A stretch of 42,556 bases of DNA, taken from assembly GCA_001586965.3 (NCBI GenBank), contig LUCW03000009.1, positions 1 through 42,556 on the forward strand, read 5' to 3'. The translations under genes and the position numbers were made by a program. Source of the stretch: Sphaeroforma sirkka (Eukaryota; Opisthokonta; Ichthyosporea; Ichthyophonida). Shown one piece after another: positions 13,201 through 27,019 of the stretch (positions are counted from its first letter, which is position 1; every line of letters begins with the position of its first letter). The notes below the pieces were generated by a model. It had not been told where the DNA came from. It did no database searches and saw nothing but the letters and a program-made list of their open reading frames with translations.

Positions 13201-16200
13201 AGCCATTGAATATGGTTAAACCTCTAGAAATAACGCAATCTCTCGAACTAGATAAGCCATTGAATATGGTTAAACCTCTAGAAATAACGCAATCTCTCGA
13301 ACTAGATAAGCCATTGAATATGGTTAAACCTCTAGAAATAACGCAATCTCTCGAACTAGATAAGCCATTGAATATGGTTAAACCTCTAGAAATAACGCAA
13401 TCTCTCGAACTAGATAAGCCATTGAATAGAAATTAAAACCTCTAGAAATAACGCAATCTCTCGAACTAGATAAGCCATTGAATATGGTTAAACCTCTAGA
13501 AATAACGCAATCTCTCGAACTAGATAAGCCATTGAATATGGTTAAACCTCTAGAAATAACGCAATCTCTCGAACTAGATAAGCCATTGAATATGGTTAAA
13601 CCTCTAGAAATAACGCAATCTCTCGAACTAGATAAGCCATTGAATATGGTTAAACCTCTAGAAATAACGCAATCTCTCGAACTAGATAAGCCATTGAATA
13701 TGGTTAAACCTCTAGAAATAACGCAATCTCTCGAACTAGATAAGCCATTGAATATGGTTAAACCTCTAGAAATAACGCAATCTCTCGAACTAGATAAGCC
13801 ATTGAATATGGTTAAACCTCTAGAAATAACGCAATCTCTCGAACTAGATAAGCCATTGAATATGGTTAAACCTCTAGAAATAACGCAATCTCTCGAACTA
13901 GATAAGCCATTGAATATGGTTAAACCTCTAGAAATAACGCAATCTCTCGAACTAGATAAGCCATTGAATATGGTTAAACCTCTAGAAATAACGCAATCTC
14001 TCGAACTAGATAAGCCATTGAATATGGTTAAACCTCTAGAAATAACGTAATCTCTCGAACTAGATAAGCCATTGAATATGGTTAAACCTCTAGAAATAAC
14101 GCAATCTCTCGAACTAGATAAGCCATTGAATATGGTTAAACCTCTAGAAATAACGCAATCTCTCGAACTAGATAAGCCATTGAATATGGTTAAACCTCTA
14201 GAAATAACGCAATCTCTCGAACTAGATAAGCCATTGAATATGGTTAAACCTCTAGAAATAACGCAATCTCTCGAACTAGATAAGCCATTGAATATGGTTA
14301 AACCTCTAGAAATAACGTAATCTCTCGAACTAGATAAGCCATTGAATATGGTTAAACCTCTAGAAATAACGCAATCTCTCGAACTAGATAAGCCATTGAA
14401 TATGGTTAAACCTCTAGAAATAACGCAATCTCTCGAACTAGATAAGCCATTGAATATGGTTAAACCTCTAGAAATAACGCAATCTCTCGAACTAGATAAG
14501 CCATTGAATATGGTTAAACCTCTAGAAATAACGCAATCTCTCGAACTAGATAAGCCATTGAATATGGTTAAACCTCTAGAAATAACGCAATCTCTCGAAC
14601 TAGATAAGCCATTGAATATGGTTAAACCTCTAGAAATAACGCAATCTCTCGAACTAGATAAGCCATTGAATATGGTTAAACCTCTAGAAATAACGCAATC
14701 TCTCGAACTAGATAAGCCATTGAATATGGTTAAACCTCTAGAAATAACGCAATCTCTCGAACTAGATAAGCCATTGAATATGGTTAAACCTCTAGAAATA
14801 ACGTAATCTCTCGAACTAGATAAGCCATTGAATATGGTTAAACCTCTAGAAATAACGCAATCTCTCGAACTAGATAAGCCATTGAATATGGTTAAACCTC
14901 TAGAAATAACGCAATCTCTCGAACTAGATAAGCCATTGAATATGGTTAAAAACCTCTAGAAATAACGCAATCTCTCGAACTAGATAAGCCATTGAATATG
15001 GTTAAACCTCTAGAAATAACGTAATCTCTCGAACTAGATAAGCCATTGAATATGGTTAAACCTCTAGAAATAACGCAATCTCTCGAACTAGATAAGCCAT
15101 TGAATATGGTTAAACCTCTAGAAATAACGCAATCTCTCGAACTAGATAAGCCATTGAATATGGTTAAACCTCTAGAAATAACGCAATCTCTCGAACTAGA
15201 TAAGCCATTGAATATGGTTAAACCTCTAGAAATAACGCAATCTCTCGAACTAGATAAGCCATTGAATATGGTTAAACCTCTAGAAATAACGCAATCTCTC
15301 GAACTAGATAAGCCATTGAATATGGTTAAACCTCTAGAAATAACGTAATCTCTCGAACTAGATAAGCCATTGAATATGGTTAAACCTCTAGAAATAACGC
15401 AATCTCTCGAACTAGATAAGCCATTGAATATGGTTAAACCTCTAGAAATAACGCAATCTCTCGAACTAGATAAGCCATTGAATATGGTTAAACCTCTAGA
15501 AATAACGCAATCTCTCGAACTAGATAAGCCATTGAATATGGTTAAACCTCTAGAAATAACGCAATCTCTCGAACTAGATAAGCCATTGAATATGGTTAAA
15601 CCTCTAGAAATAACGTAATCTCTCGATAGACTAGATAAGCCATTGAATATGGTTAAACCTCTAGAAATAACGCAATCTCTCGAACTAGATAAGCCATTGA
15701 ATATGGTTAAACCTCTAGAAATAACGCAATCTCTCGAACTAGATAAGCCACTGAATATGGTTAAACCTCTAGAAATAACGCAATCTCTCGAACTAGATAA
15801 GCCATTGAATATGGTTAAACCTCTAGAAATAACGCAATCTCTCGAACTAGAGATAAGCCATTGAATATGGTTAAACCTCTAGAAATAACGCAATCTCTCG
15901 AACTAGATAAGCCACTGAATATGGTTAAACCTCTAGAAATAACGCAATCTCTCGAACTAGATAAGCCATTGAATATGGTTAAACCTCTAGAAATAACGCA
16001 ATCTCTCGAACTAGATAAGCCATTGAATATGGTTAAACCTCTAGAAATAACGCAATCTCTCGAACTAGATAAGCCATTGAATATGGTTAAACCTCTAGAA
16101 ATAACGCAATCTCTCGAACTAGATAAGCCATTGAATATGGTTAAACCTCTAGAAATAACGCAATCTCTCGAACTAGATAAGCCATTGAATATGGTTAAAC

Positions 16201-19200
16201 CTCTAGAAATAACGCAATCTCTCGAACTAGATAAGCCATTGAATATGGTTAAACCTCTAGAAATAACGCAATCTCTCGAACTAGATAAGCCATTGAATAT
16301 GGTTAAACCTCTAGAAATAACGCAATCTCTCGAACTAGATAAGCCACTGAATATGGTTAAACCTCTAGAAATAACGCAATCTCTCGAACTAGATAAGCCA
16401 TTGAATATGGTTAAACCTCTAGAAATAACGCAATCTCTCGAACTAGATAAGCCATTGAATATGGTTAAACCTCTAGAAATAACGCAATCTCTCGAACTAG
16501 ATAAGCCATTGAATATGGTTAAACTCTCTAGAAATAACGCAATCTCTCGAACTAGATAAGCCATTGAATATGGTTAAACCTCTAGAAATAACGCAATCTC
16601 TCGAACTAGATAAGCCATTGAATATGGTTAAACCTCTAGAAATAACGCAATCTCTCGAACTAGATAAGCCATTGAATATGGTTAAACCTCTAGAAATAAC
16701 GCAATCTCTCGAACTAGATAAGCCATTGAATATGGTTAAACCTCTAGAAATAACGCAATCTCTCGAACTAGATAAGCCATTGAATATGGTTAAACCTCTA
16801 GAAATAACGCAATCTCTCGAACTAGATAAGCCATTGAATATGGTTAAACCTCTAGAAATAACGCAATCTCTCGAACTAGATAAGCCATTGAATATGGTTA
16901 AACCTCTAGAAATAACGCAATCTCTCGAACTAGATAAGCCATTGAATATGGTTAAACCTCTAGAAATAAGGCAATCTCTCGAACTAGATAAGCCATTGAA
17001 TATGGTTAAACCTCTAGAAAAATAACGCAATCTCTCGAACTAGATAAGCCATTGAATATGGTTAAACCTCTAGAAATAACGCAATCTCTCGAACTAGATA
17101 AGCCATTGAATATGGTTAAACCTCTAGAAATAACGCAATCTCTCGAACTAGATAAGCCATTGAATATGGTTAAACCTCTAGAAATAACGCAATCTCTCGA
17201 ACTAGATAAGCCATTGAATATGGTTAAACCTCTAGAAATAACGCAATCTCTCGAACTAGATAAGCCATTGAATATGGTTAAACCTCTAGAAATAACGCAA
17301 TCTCTCGAACTAGATAAGCCACTGAATATGGTTAAACCTCTAGAAATAACGCAATCTCTCGAACTAGATAAGCCATTGAATATGGTTAAACCTCTAGAAA
17401 TAACGCAATCTCTCGAACTAGATAAGCCATTGAATATGGTTAAACCTCTAGAAATAACGCAATCTCTCGAACTAGATAAGCCATTGAATATGGTTAAACC
17501 TCTAGAAATAACGCAATCTCTCGAACTAGATAAGCCATTGAATATGGTTAAACCTCTAGAAATAACGCAATCTCTCGAACTAGATAAGCCATTGAATATG
17601 GTTAAACCTCTAGAAATAACGCAATCTCTCGAACTAGATAAGCCATTGAATATGGTTAAACCTCTAGAAATAACGTAATCTCTCGAACTAGATAAGCCAT
17701 TGAATATGGTTAAAACCTCTAGAAATAACGCAATCTCTCGAACTAGATAAGCCATTGAATATGGTTAAACCTCTAGAAATAACGCAATCTCTCGAACTAG
17801 ATAAGCCATTGAATATGGTTAAACCTCTAGAAATAACGCAATCTCTCGAACTAGATAAGCCATTGAATATGGTTAAACCTCTAGAAATAACGCAATCTCT
17901 CGAACTAGATAAGCCACTGAATATGGTTAAACCTCTAGAAATAACGCAATCTCTCGAACTAGATAAGCCATTGAATATGGTTAAACCTCTAGAAATAACG
18001 CAATCTCTCGAACTAGATAAGCCATTGAATATGGTTAAACCTCTAGAAATAACGCAATCTCTCGAACTAGATAAGCCATTGAATATGGTTAAACCTCTAG
18101 AAATAACGCAATCTCTCGAACTAGATAAGCCATTGAATATGGTTAAACCTCTAGAAATAACGCAATCTCTCGAACTAGATAAGCCATTGAATATGGTTAA
18201 ACCTCTAGAAATAACGCAATCTCTCGAACTAGATAAGCCACTGAATATGGTTAAACCTCTAGAAATAACGCAATCTCTCGAACTAGATAAGCCATTGAAT
18301 ATGGTTAAACCTCTAGAAATAACGCAATCTCTCGAACTAGATAAGCCATTGAATATGGTTAAACCTCTAGAAATAACGCAATCTCTCGAACTAGATAAGC
18401 CATTGAATATGGTTAAACCTCTAGAAATAACGCAATCTCTCGAACTAGATAAGCCATTGAATATGGTTAAACCTCTAGAAATAACGCAATCTCTCGAACT
18501 AGATAAGCCATTGAATATGGTTAAACCTCTAGAAATAACGCAATCTCTCGAACTAGATAAGCCACTGAATATGGTTAAACCTCTAGAAATAACGCAATCT
18601 CTCGAACTAGATAAGCCATTGAATATGGTTAAACCTCTAGAAATAACGCAATCTCTCGAACTAGATAAGCCATTGAATATGGTTAAACCTCTAGAGAAAT
18701 AACGCAATCTCTCGAACTAGATAAGCCATTGAATATGGTTAAACCTCTAGAAATAACGCAATCTCTCGAACTAGATAAGCCATTGAATATGGTTAAACCT
18801 CTAGAAATAACGCAATCTCTCGAACTAGATAAGCCATTGAATATGGTTAAACCTCTAGAAATAACGCAATCTCTCGAACTAGATAAGCCATTGAATATGG
18901 TTAAACCTCTAGAAATAACGCAATCTCTCGAACTAGATAAGCCATTGAATATGGTTAAACCTCTAGAAATAACGCAATCTCTCGAACTAGATAAGCCACT
19001 GAATATGGTTAAACCTCTAGAAATAACGCAATCTCTCGAACTAGATAAGCCATTGAATATGGTTAAACCTCTAGAAATAACGCAATCTCTCGAACTAGAT
19101 AAGCCATTGAATATGGTTAAACCTCTAGAAATAACGCAATCTCTCGAACTAGATAAGCCATTGAATATGGTTAAACCTCTAGAAATAACGCAATCTCTCG

Positions 19201-21465
19201 AACTAGATAAGCCATTGAATATGGTTAAACCTCTAGAAATAACGCAATCTCTCGAACTAGATAAGCCATTGAATATGGTTAAACCTCTAGAAATAACGTA
19301 ATCTCTCGAACTAGATAAGCCATTGAATATGGTTAAACCTCTAGAAATAACGCAATCTCTCGAACTAGATAAGCCACTGAATATGGTTAAACCTCTAGAA
19401 ATAACGCAATCTCTCGAACTAGATAAGCCATTGAATATGGTTAAACCTCTAGAAATAACGCAATCTCTCGAACTAGATAAGCCATTGAATATGGTTAAAC
19501 CTCTAGAAATAACGCAATCTCTCGAACTAGATAAGCCACTGAATATGGTTAAACCTCTAGAAATAACGTAATCTCTCGAACTAGATAAGCCATTGAATAT
19601 GGTTAAACCTCGAGAAATAACGCAATCTCTCGAACTAGATAAGCCATTGAATATGGTTAAACCTCTAGAAATAACGCAATCTCTCGAACTAGATAAGCCA
19701 TTGAATATGGTTAAACCTCTAGAAATAACGCAATCTCTCGAACTAGATAAGCCATTGAATATGGTTAAACCTCTAGAAATAACGCAATCTCTCGAACTAG
19801 ATAAGCCATTGAATATGGTTAAACCTCTAGAAATAACGCAATCTCTCGAACTAGATAAGCCATTGAATATGGTTAAACCTCTAGAAATAACGCAATCTCT
19901 CGAACTAGATAAGCCATTGAATATGGTTAAACCTCTAGAAATAACGCAATCTCTCGAACTAGATAAGCCATTGAATATGGTTAAACCTCTAGAAATAACG
20001 CAATCTCTCGAACTAGATAAGCCATTGAATATGGTTAAACCTCTAGAAATAACGCAATCTCTCGAACTAGATAAGCCATTGAATATGGTTAAACCTCTAG
20101 AAATAACGCAATCTCTCGAACTAGATAAGCCATTGAATATGGTTAAACCTCTAGAAATAACGCAATCTCTCGAACTAGATAAGCCACTGAATATGGTTAA
20201 ACCTCTAGAAATAACGCAATCTCTCGAACTAGATAAGCCATTGAATATGGTTAAACCTCTAGAAATAACGCAATCTCTCGAACTAGATAAGCCATTGAAT
20301 ATGGTTAAACCTCTAGAAATAACGCAATCTCTCGAACTAGATAAGCCACTGAATATGGTTAAACCTCTAGAAATAACGCAATCTCTCGAAACTAGATAAG
20401 CCATTGAATATGGTTAAACCTCTAGAAATAACGCAATCTCTCGAACTAGATAAGCCATTGAATATGGTTAAACCTCTAGAAATAACGCAATCTCTCGAAC
20501 TAGATAAGCCACTGAATATGGTTAAACCTCTAGAAATAACGCAATCTCTCGAACTAGATAAGCCACTGAATATGGTTAAACCTCTAGAAATAACGCAATC
20601 TCTCGAACTAGATAAGCCATTGAATATGGTTAAACCTCTAGAAATAACGCAATCTCTCGAACTAGATAAGCCATTGAATATGGTTAAACCTCTAGAAATA
20701 ACGCAATCTCTCGAACTAGATAAGCCACTGAATATGGTTAAACCTCTAGAAATAACGCAATCTCTCGAACTAGATAAGCCATTGAATATGGTTAAACCTC
20801 TAGAAATAACGCAATCTCTCGAACTAGATAAGCCATTGAATATGGTTAAACCTCTAGAAATAACGCAATCTCTCGAACTAGATAAGCCATTGAATATGGT
20901 TAAACCTCTAGAAATAACGCAATATCTCGAACTAGATAAGCCACTGAATATGGTTAAACCTCTAGAAATAACGCAATCTCTCGAACTAGATAAGACATTG
21001 AATATGGTTAAACCTCTAGAAATAACGCAATCTCTCGAACTAGATAAGCCATTGAATATGGTTAAACCTCTAGAAATAACGCAATCTCTCGAACTAGATA
21101 AGCCACTGAATATGGTTAAACCTCTCGAGAAATAACGTAATCTCTCGAACTAGATAAGCCATTGAATATGGTTAAACCTCTAGAAATAACGCAATCTCTC
21201 GAACTAGATAAGCCATTGAATATGGTTAAACCTCTAGAAATAACGTAATCTCTCGAACTAGATAAGCCATTGAATATGGTTAAACCTCTAGAAATAACGC
21301 AATCTCTCGAACTAGATAAGCCATTGAATATGGTTAAACCTCTAGAAATAACGCAATCTCTCGAACTAGATAAGCCATTGAATATGGTTAAACCTCTAGA
21401 AATAACGCAATCTCTCGAACTAGATAAGCCACTGAATATGGTTAAAACCTCTAGAAATAACGCAA
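7201..21465 (+). repeat. Satellite block II: regular array with position-31 T variants
   Basis: About 264 monomers, mostly identical to consensus. The commonest marker is C-to-T at monomer position 31, which changes CAA to TAA in the long + frame. It ends open frames at 8318, 9669, 10047, 11020, 12371, 12912, 14050, 14320, 14806, 15348, 15618, 17678, 19301 and 19571. Single-base insertions or short indels occur at about 8033, 8637, 10731, 12134, 12632, 13131, 13425, 14950, 15626, 15851, 16525, 17019, 17713, 18693 and 20390. CCACTG monomers are absent from about 11.96 to 15.75 kb and become frequent towards 21 kb. Confidence 0.92.
18997..21107 (+). repeat. Seven-monomer (378 bp) higher-order pattern, 5' domain
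   Basis: CCACTG (C at position 1) occurs with 'CACT' starting at 18997, 19375, 19537, 20185, 20347, 20510, 20564, 20726, 20942 and 21104. In monomer units the steps are 7, 3, 12, 3, 3, 1, 3, 4, 3. From 20185 the C monomers sit at phases 2, 5, 1, 2, 5, 2, 5 of a seven-monomer cycle, the same signature as 28.2-39.1 kb. The first three fit the cycle after a one-monomer register shift. The pattern therefore exists on both sides of the diverged block. Confidence 0.7.
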
Positions 21466-21545
21466 TCTCGAACCAAGTCATTTTAGAAGAAAACAACCCA
21501 TTGAAATGCAATCTCTCGTTAAACATTGAATATGGTTAAACTGTC
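21466..21545 (+). repeat. Disrupted junction between regular and diverged array
   Basis: After a normal monomer the sequence reads CAATCTCGAACCAAGTCATT, then TTAGAAGAAAACAACCCATTG, then a truncated CAATCTCTCGTTAAACATTG before the register resumes at GAATATGGTTAAACTGTCTAG. It looks like a scrambled or recombined monomer pair with a short A-rich stretch not explained by the consensus. It marks where indel density begins to rise. Confidence 0.7.
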
Positions 21546-23000
21546 TAGAAAAATAACGCAATCTCTCGAACTAGATAAGCCATTGAATATGGTTAAACCT
21601 CTAGAAATAACGCAATCTCTCGAACTAGATAAGCCCATTGAATATGGTTAAACCTCTAGAAATAACGCAATCTCTCGAACTAGATAAGCCATTGAATATG
21701 GTTAAACCTCTAGAAATAACGCAATCTCGAACTAGATCTGAATATGGTTAAACCTCTAGAAATAACGCAATCTCACTAGATAAGATAAGCCATTGAATAT
21801 GGTTAAAACCTCTAGAAATAACACCAATCTCTCGAACTAGACAAGCCAACGCAATCTCTCGAACTAGATAAGCCACTGAATATGGTTAAACCTCTAGAAA
21901 TAACGCAATCACTCGAACGAGACAAGCCACTGAATATGGTTAAACCTCTAGAAATAACGCAATCTCTCGAACTAGATAAGCCATTGAATATGGTTAAACC
22001 TCTAGAAATAACGCAATCTCTCGAACTAGATAAGCCACTTGAATATGGTTAAACCTCTAGAAATAACGTAATCTCTCGAACTAGATAAGCCATTTGAATA
22101 TGGTTAAACCTCTAGAAATAACGTAATCTCTCGAACTAGATAAGCCATTGAATATGGTTAAACATCTAGAAATAACGCAAATCTCTCGAACTAGATAAGC
22201 CATTGAATATGGTTAAAACCTCTAGAAATAACGCAATCTCTCGAACTAGACAAGCCACTGAATATGGTTAAACCTCTAGAAATAAAATAATCTCTCGAAC
22301 TAGACAAGCCATTGAACATGGTTAAACCTCTAGAAATAACGTAATCTCTCGAACTAGACAAGCCACTGAATATGGTTAAACCTCTAGAAATAACGCAATC
22401 AATCTCGAACTAGATAAGCCTGAATATGGTTAAACCTCTAGAAATAACGTAAACTGAACTAGATAAGCCATTGAATATGGTTAAACCTCTAGAAATAACG
22501 CAATCTCTCGAACTAGATAAGCCATTGAATATGGTTAAACCTCTAGAAATAACGCAATCTCTCCGAACTAGATAAGCCATTGAATATGGGTTAAACCTCT
22601 AGAAATAACGCAATCTCTCGAACTAGATAAGCCATTGAATATGGTTAAACCTCTAGAAATAACGCAATCTCTCGAACTAGATAAGCCACTGAATATGGTT
22701 AAACCTCTAGAAATAACGCAATCTCTCGAACTAGACAAGCCATTGAATATGGTTAAACCTCTAGAAATAAAAGCAATCTCTCGAACTAGATAAAGCCATT
22801 GAATATGGGTTAAACCTCGAGAAATAATGCAATCTCTCGAACTAGATAAGCCACTGAATATGGTTAAACCTCTAGATAGCAACCAAATCTCGAACTAGAT
22901 AAGCCACTGAATATGGTTAAACATCCTGAAATAACGCAATCTCTCGAACCAGATAAGCCATTGAATAATGGTTAAACCTCTAGAAATATAATAAATCTCG
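21546..23000 (+). repeat. Satellite block IIIa: transition zone
   Basis: Monomers remain recognisable and many are intact, but indels appear roughly every one to three monomers (for example 21632, 21726, 21773, 21847, 22040, 22093, 22400, 22450, 22563 and 22790). The damage increases rightwards, so the 5' boundary of the diverged block is gradual, unlike its 3' boundary. I see no gene or foreign insert. Confidence 0.85.
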
Positions 23001-23699
23001 AACTAGATACAAGCCATTGAATATGGTTACAACCTCTAGAAATAACGCAAATCTCTCGAACTAGATAAGCCACTGAATATGGTTAAACCTCTAGAAATAA
23101 CGCAATCTTCTCGAACTAGATAAGCCATTGAATATGGTTAAACCTCAGAAATAAAGCAATCTCGAACTAGACAAGTCATTGAATATGGTTAAACCTCTCT
23201 AGAAATAACGCAATCTCTCGAATTGAGATTTGCCACTGAATATGGTTAAAACCTCTAGAAATAACGCAATCTCTCGAACTAAATGCTAAGCCATTGAATA
23301 TGGTTAAACCTCCTAGAAATAACGCAATCTCGAACTAGATAAGCCACTGAATATGGCTAAACCTCTAGAAAGCCAGCAATCTCGAACTAGATAAGCCATT
23401 GAATATGGTTAAACCTCTAGGAAATAACGCAATCTCTCGAACTAGATAAGCCACTGAATATGGTTTAAACCTCTAGAAACAAAGTAATCTCTCGAACTAG
23501 ATGTTTACTGAATAAGGACAAACCTCCGGAAATAACACCAATCTCTCGAACTAGATAAGCCACTGAATATGGTTAAACCTCTGAAATAAAGTAATCTCTC
23601 CCGAACCAGATACAAGCATTGAATATGGTTAAAACCTCTAGAAATAACGTAAATCCCTCGAACTAGATAAGCCACTGAATATGGTTAAACCTCTAGAAA

Positions 23700-23900
23700 T
23701 AATGCAATCTCTTGAACTAGATAAGCCACTGAATATTAAACCTCTAGAAATAACGCAACTTCTGGAACAAAATACCAAGCATATTGAATATGGTTAAACT
23801 CCTGTAGAAATACCGCAAATTCTGAACTAGACAAGCCAATAACATGGTTAAACCTCTCTAGAAATAACGCAATCTCTCGATCTTAATAAGCCACTGAATA
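23700..23900 (+). repeat. Ordered variant cassette D-A-E-B, copy 1
   Basis: D (CTTGAAC) is at 23711, A (GGAACAAAA) at 23764, E (TACCGC) at 23811 and B (CGATCTTAATAAG) at 23879. Spacing is about one monomer per step, with one unassigned half-step between E and B. Confidence 0.7.
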
Positions 23901-23984
23901 TGGTTGCCAAGTCCTCGAGAAATAACGCAATCTCTCGAAATCCAGAAAGATAATTGAATACGGTTGGGAAACCTCTGAGAAATA

Positions 23985-24345
23985 ACGCAATCTCTTGAAC
24001 TAGATAAGCCTACTGAATATGTGGTTAAACCTGAGAAATAACGTAATCTCTGGAACGAGAGTCAGACATTGAATATGGTTAAAACTCTAGAAATACTGCA
24101 CTCGAACTAGAGGTTGCCATTGAATAAGTGGTTAAACCTCTAGAAGAAAAGTAATCTCTCGAACTGAATAAGCCACTGAATATGGTTAAACCTCTAGAAA
24201 TAACGCAATCTCGATCTAAATAAGCCACTGAATATGTGGTTAAACCTCTAGAAAATAACGCAATCTCTCGAACTAAAACAAGCCAATGAATATGGTTAAA
24301 ACATCTTGAAATATCGCGTAAATATCTCGAACGTAGATAAGCCAA
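23985..24345 (+). repeat. Ordered variant cassette D-A-E-Y-B-X-C, copy 2
   Basis: D (CTTGAAC) is at 23994, a variant A (GGAACGAGA) at 24052, E (AAATACTGC) at 24091, Y (AAAAGTAATC) near 24137, B (CGATCTAAATAAG) at 24212, X (AACTAAAACAAGCC) near 24272 and C (AAATATCGCG then TATCTCGAACG) at 24309. This is the longest ordered run in the 5' half of the diverged block. Confidence 0.7.
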
Positions 24346-25289
24346 CAGACCAATGAGTAAAACCTCGAGAAAATAACGTAACTCGAACTAGATAAGATAA
24401 TTGAATATGCTTAAACCTCTAGAAATAACGCAATCTCCTCGAACTAGATACAAAGCCATTTTGAATATTAAACCTCTAGAAATAACGCAATCTCTCGAAC
24501 TAGATAAGCCATTGAATATGAAGTTAAACCTCTAGAAATAAAGTAATCTTCGAACAAGACAGTTGCCATTGAATATGGTTACACCTCACAGAAATAACGT
24601 AACTTCGAACTAGATAAGCTTCACTGAATATGGTTAAACTCTCTAGAAATAACGCAATCTCTCGAACTAGAGGCTTTGGCCAGAATATGGCAAAACATCC
24701 TGAAATAACGTAATCTCTCGAACCAGATAAGCCACTGAATATGGTTAAACCTCTAGAAATAAAGTAATCTCTCGAACTAGATAAGCCATTGAATATGGTT
24801 AAAACATCCGAAATACCCAAATCTCTCGAACCAACCAGATAAGTTTATCAATATGGTTAAACCTCTAGAAATAACGCAAATCTCTGAACTAGATAAGCCA
24901 CTGGGAATATGTATATTAAACTCGAGAAATAACGCAAATCTCTGGAACAAAAAATGATATTGAATATGGTTAAACCTCTAGGAATTCATGCAATCTCTAG
25001 AACTAGATAAGCCATTGAATATGGTTAAACCTCTAGAAATAAAGGCACTCGAACTAGACAAGTTCACTGGAATATGGTTAAACTCTCTAGCCAACGCAAT
25101 CCCGATCTAAAAAATAAGCCACTGAATATGTTGTTTAAACTCGAGGAATGCAATCTCTGGAACAAAACAACAAGACATTGAATATGGTTAAACCTCTAGC
25201 ACGTAATCTCTCGAACTAGATAAGCCATTGAATATGGTTAAACTCTAGAAAATAATCGCAACCTCTCGATCTTAATAAGCCACTGAATA

Positions 25290-25735
25290 TGGTTAAATAC
25301 TTCGAAATAACGCAATCTCGAACTAGATGCTTTTCACTCGAATATGGTTAAACTTGTAGGAAATAACGCAACTCTTGAACTAGATAAGCCACTGAATATG
25401 GTTAAACTCGAGAAAGAATGCAATCTCTTGGAACAAAACAAGAGCATTCAATATGGTTAAACTCCTCTAGAAATACTGCAACTCTCGAACTAGATAGGTT
25501 ACTGGAATATGGTTAAAACCTCTAGAAATAACGCACCTCTCAATCTAAAATAAGCTACTGAATAGTGGTTAAAACTCGAGAAATAACGTAACTCCTCGAA
25601 CTAGATAAGCATTACTGAATATGGTTAAACCTCTGGGGAAATATCGCAATATCTCGAACGAGATAAGCTACTGAATATGAGCAACTGAGAAATAACAATC
25701 CCTCGAACTAGATAAGCCATTGAATAGCTAAAACT
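25290..25735 (+). repeat. Ordered variant cassette F-D-A-E-B-X-C-H, copy 3
   Basis: F (ACTTCGAAATAACG) starts near 25299, D (CTTGAAC) is at 25374, A (GGAACAAAAC) at 25430, E (AAATACTGC) at 25471, B (CAATCTAAAATAAGC) at 25541, X (CTCGAGAAATAACGTAAC) near 25576, C (AAATATCGCAATATCTCG) at 25641, and an H-like monomer (CAATCCCTCG) near 25697. Each is about one monomer after the previous one. Confidence 0.75.
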
Positions 25736-26139
25736 CTGTAGCCAACGCAATCTGAATCCAGATAGAACCTCAGAATATAATTAAACCTCTAGAAATAACG
25801 TAACTTCCTCGAACTAGATGTCATTGAATATGCGGTTAAACCTCTAGAAACAGCACTTCCGAACAAGATAAGCCTACTGAACATGGTTACACCTCCAGAA
25901 ATAACGCAATCTCTCGAACTAGATGTTTGCCACTGAATATGGTTAAACCTCCAGGAAATAACCCAATCTCTCGAACTAGATGAAAGCCATTGAATTATGG
26001 CGGTTAAACACTCTAGGAAATAAAGTAATCTCGAACGTAATTTAGATAAGCAATTAAATATGGTTAAACATCTACAGAAATAACGCAATCTACTGGAACT
26101 AGATAAGCCACTGAATAGCGGTTTAAATCCTCTAGGAAA

Positions 26140-26660
26140 TAACGCAACCTCGATCTAAATAACCACTGAATATGGTTAAACCTCGAGAAATAACGTAATC
26201 TCTCGAACTAGATAAGACATTGAAGCCATGGTTAAACCTTCTAGAAATATCGCAAATATCTCGAACGAGATAAAGCCACTGAATATGCGTAAACTCCTCG
26301 AGAAATAACGTAATCCCTGAACTAGATAAATAAGATATTGAATATGGTTAAATCCTAGAAGCCAATGCAATCTCGAACTAGATGTTTCATTGAACATGGT
26401 TACACCTCTAGAAATAGCGCAATCTCTCGAACTATGCTAAGCCACTGAATACGTTGGTTACGAAATAAAGCAATCTCTCGAACTAGATAAGGCCATTGAA
26501 TATGGTTAAACATCTCGAAAATAACGCTATCTCTCGAACTAGATAAGCCACTCAACATGGTTAAACTTCAGAAATAACGCAATCTCTTGAACTAGATAAG
26601 CCACTGAATATGGTTAAACCTCGAGACATAACGCACTCTCTCGAACAAAGAAACAAGTAA
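26140..26660 (+). repeat. Ordered cassette B-X-C-H ... F-D-A, super-repeat copy a
   Basis: B (CGATCTAAAT) is at 26151, X (CTCGAGAAATAACGTAATC with AAGACATTG) at 26182-26222, C (AAATATCGCAAATATCTCG) at 26245, H (CTCGAGAAATAACGTAATCC) at 26297, a monomer with GATGTTTCATTG near 26380, F (CATCTCGAAAATAACG) at 26511, D (CTTGAAC) at 26586 and an A-like monomer (CGAACAAAGAAACAAG) at 26642. The same series recurs about 1.04-1.1 kb downstream. Confidence 0.75.
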
Positions 26661-27019
26661 TTGAATATGGTTAAACCTCTAGAAATAAAGTAACTCTCGA
26701 TCCAGATAAGCCATTGGAATGGTTAAACATCTAGAGAAATAACGCCACTTATCTCGAACTAGATAGGCTACTGAATATGGTTAAAACTCTAGAAATAACG
26801 CAATCTCTTGAACTAGATAACTACTGAATATGGTTAAACTCTAGACATAACGCAATCTCTCGAACTAGACAAGTCATTGGAATATGGCTAAACCTCTAGA
26901 AATAAGCACCTCTCGAACTAGACAAGCTTTACTGAATATGGTTAAACACTCTCGAAATAACGTAATCTCTCGAACTAGATGTAAGCCACTGAATATGGTT
27001 AAACCTCTAGAAGTCAACA

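Noticed and set aside
21466-21545. Transposon or other foreign insertion at the block II/III junction
   Set aside because: The unusual stretch is under 80 bp, mostly made of scrambled monomer pieces, with no terminal repeats or target-site duplication that I can see.
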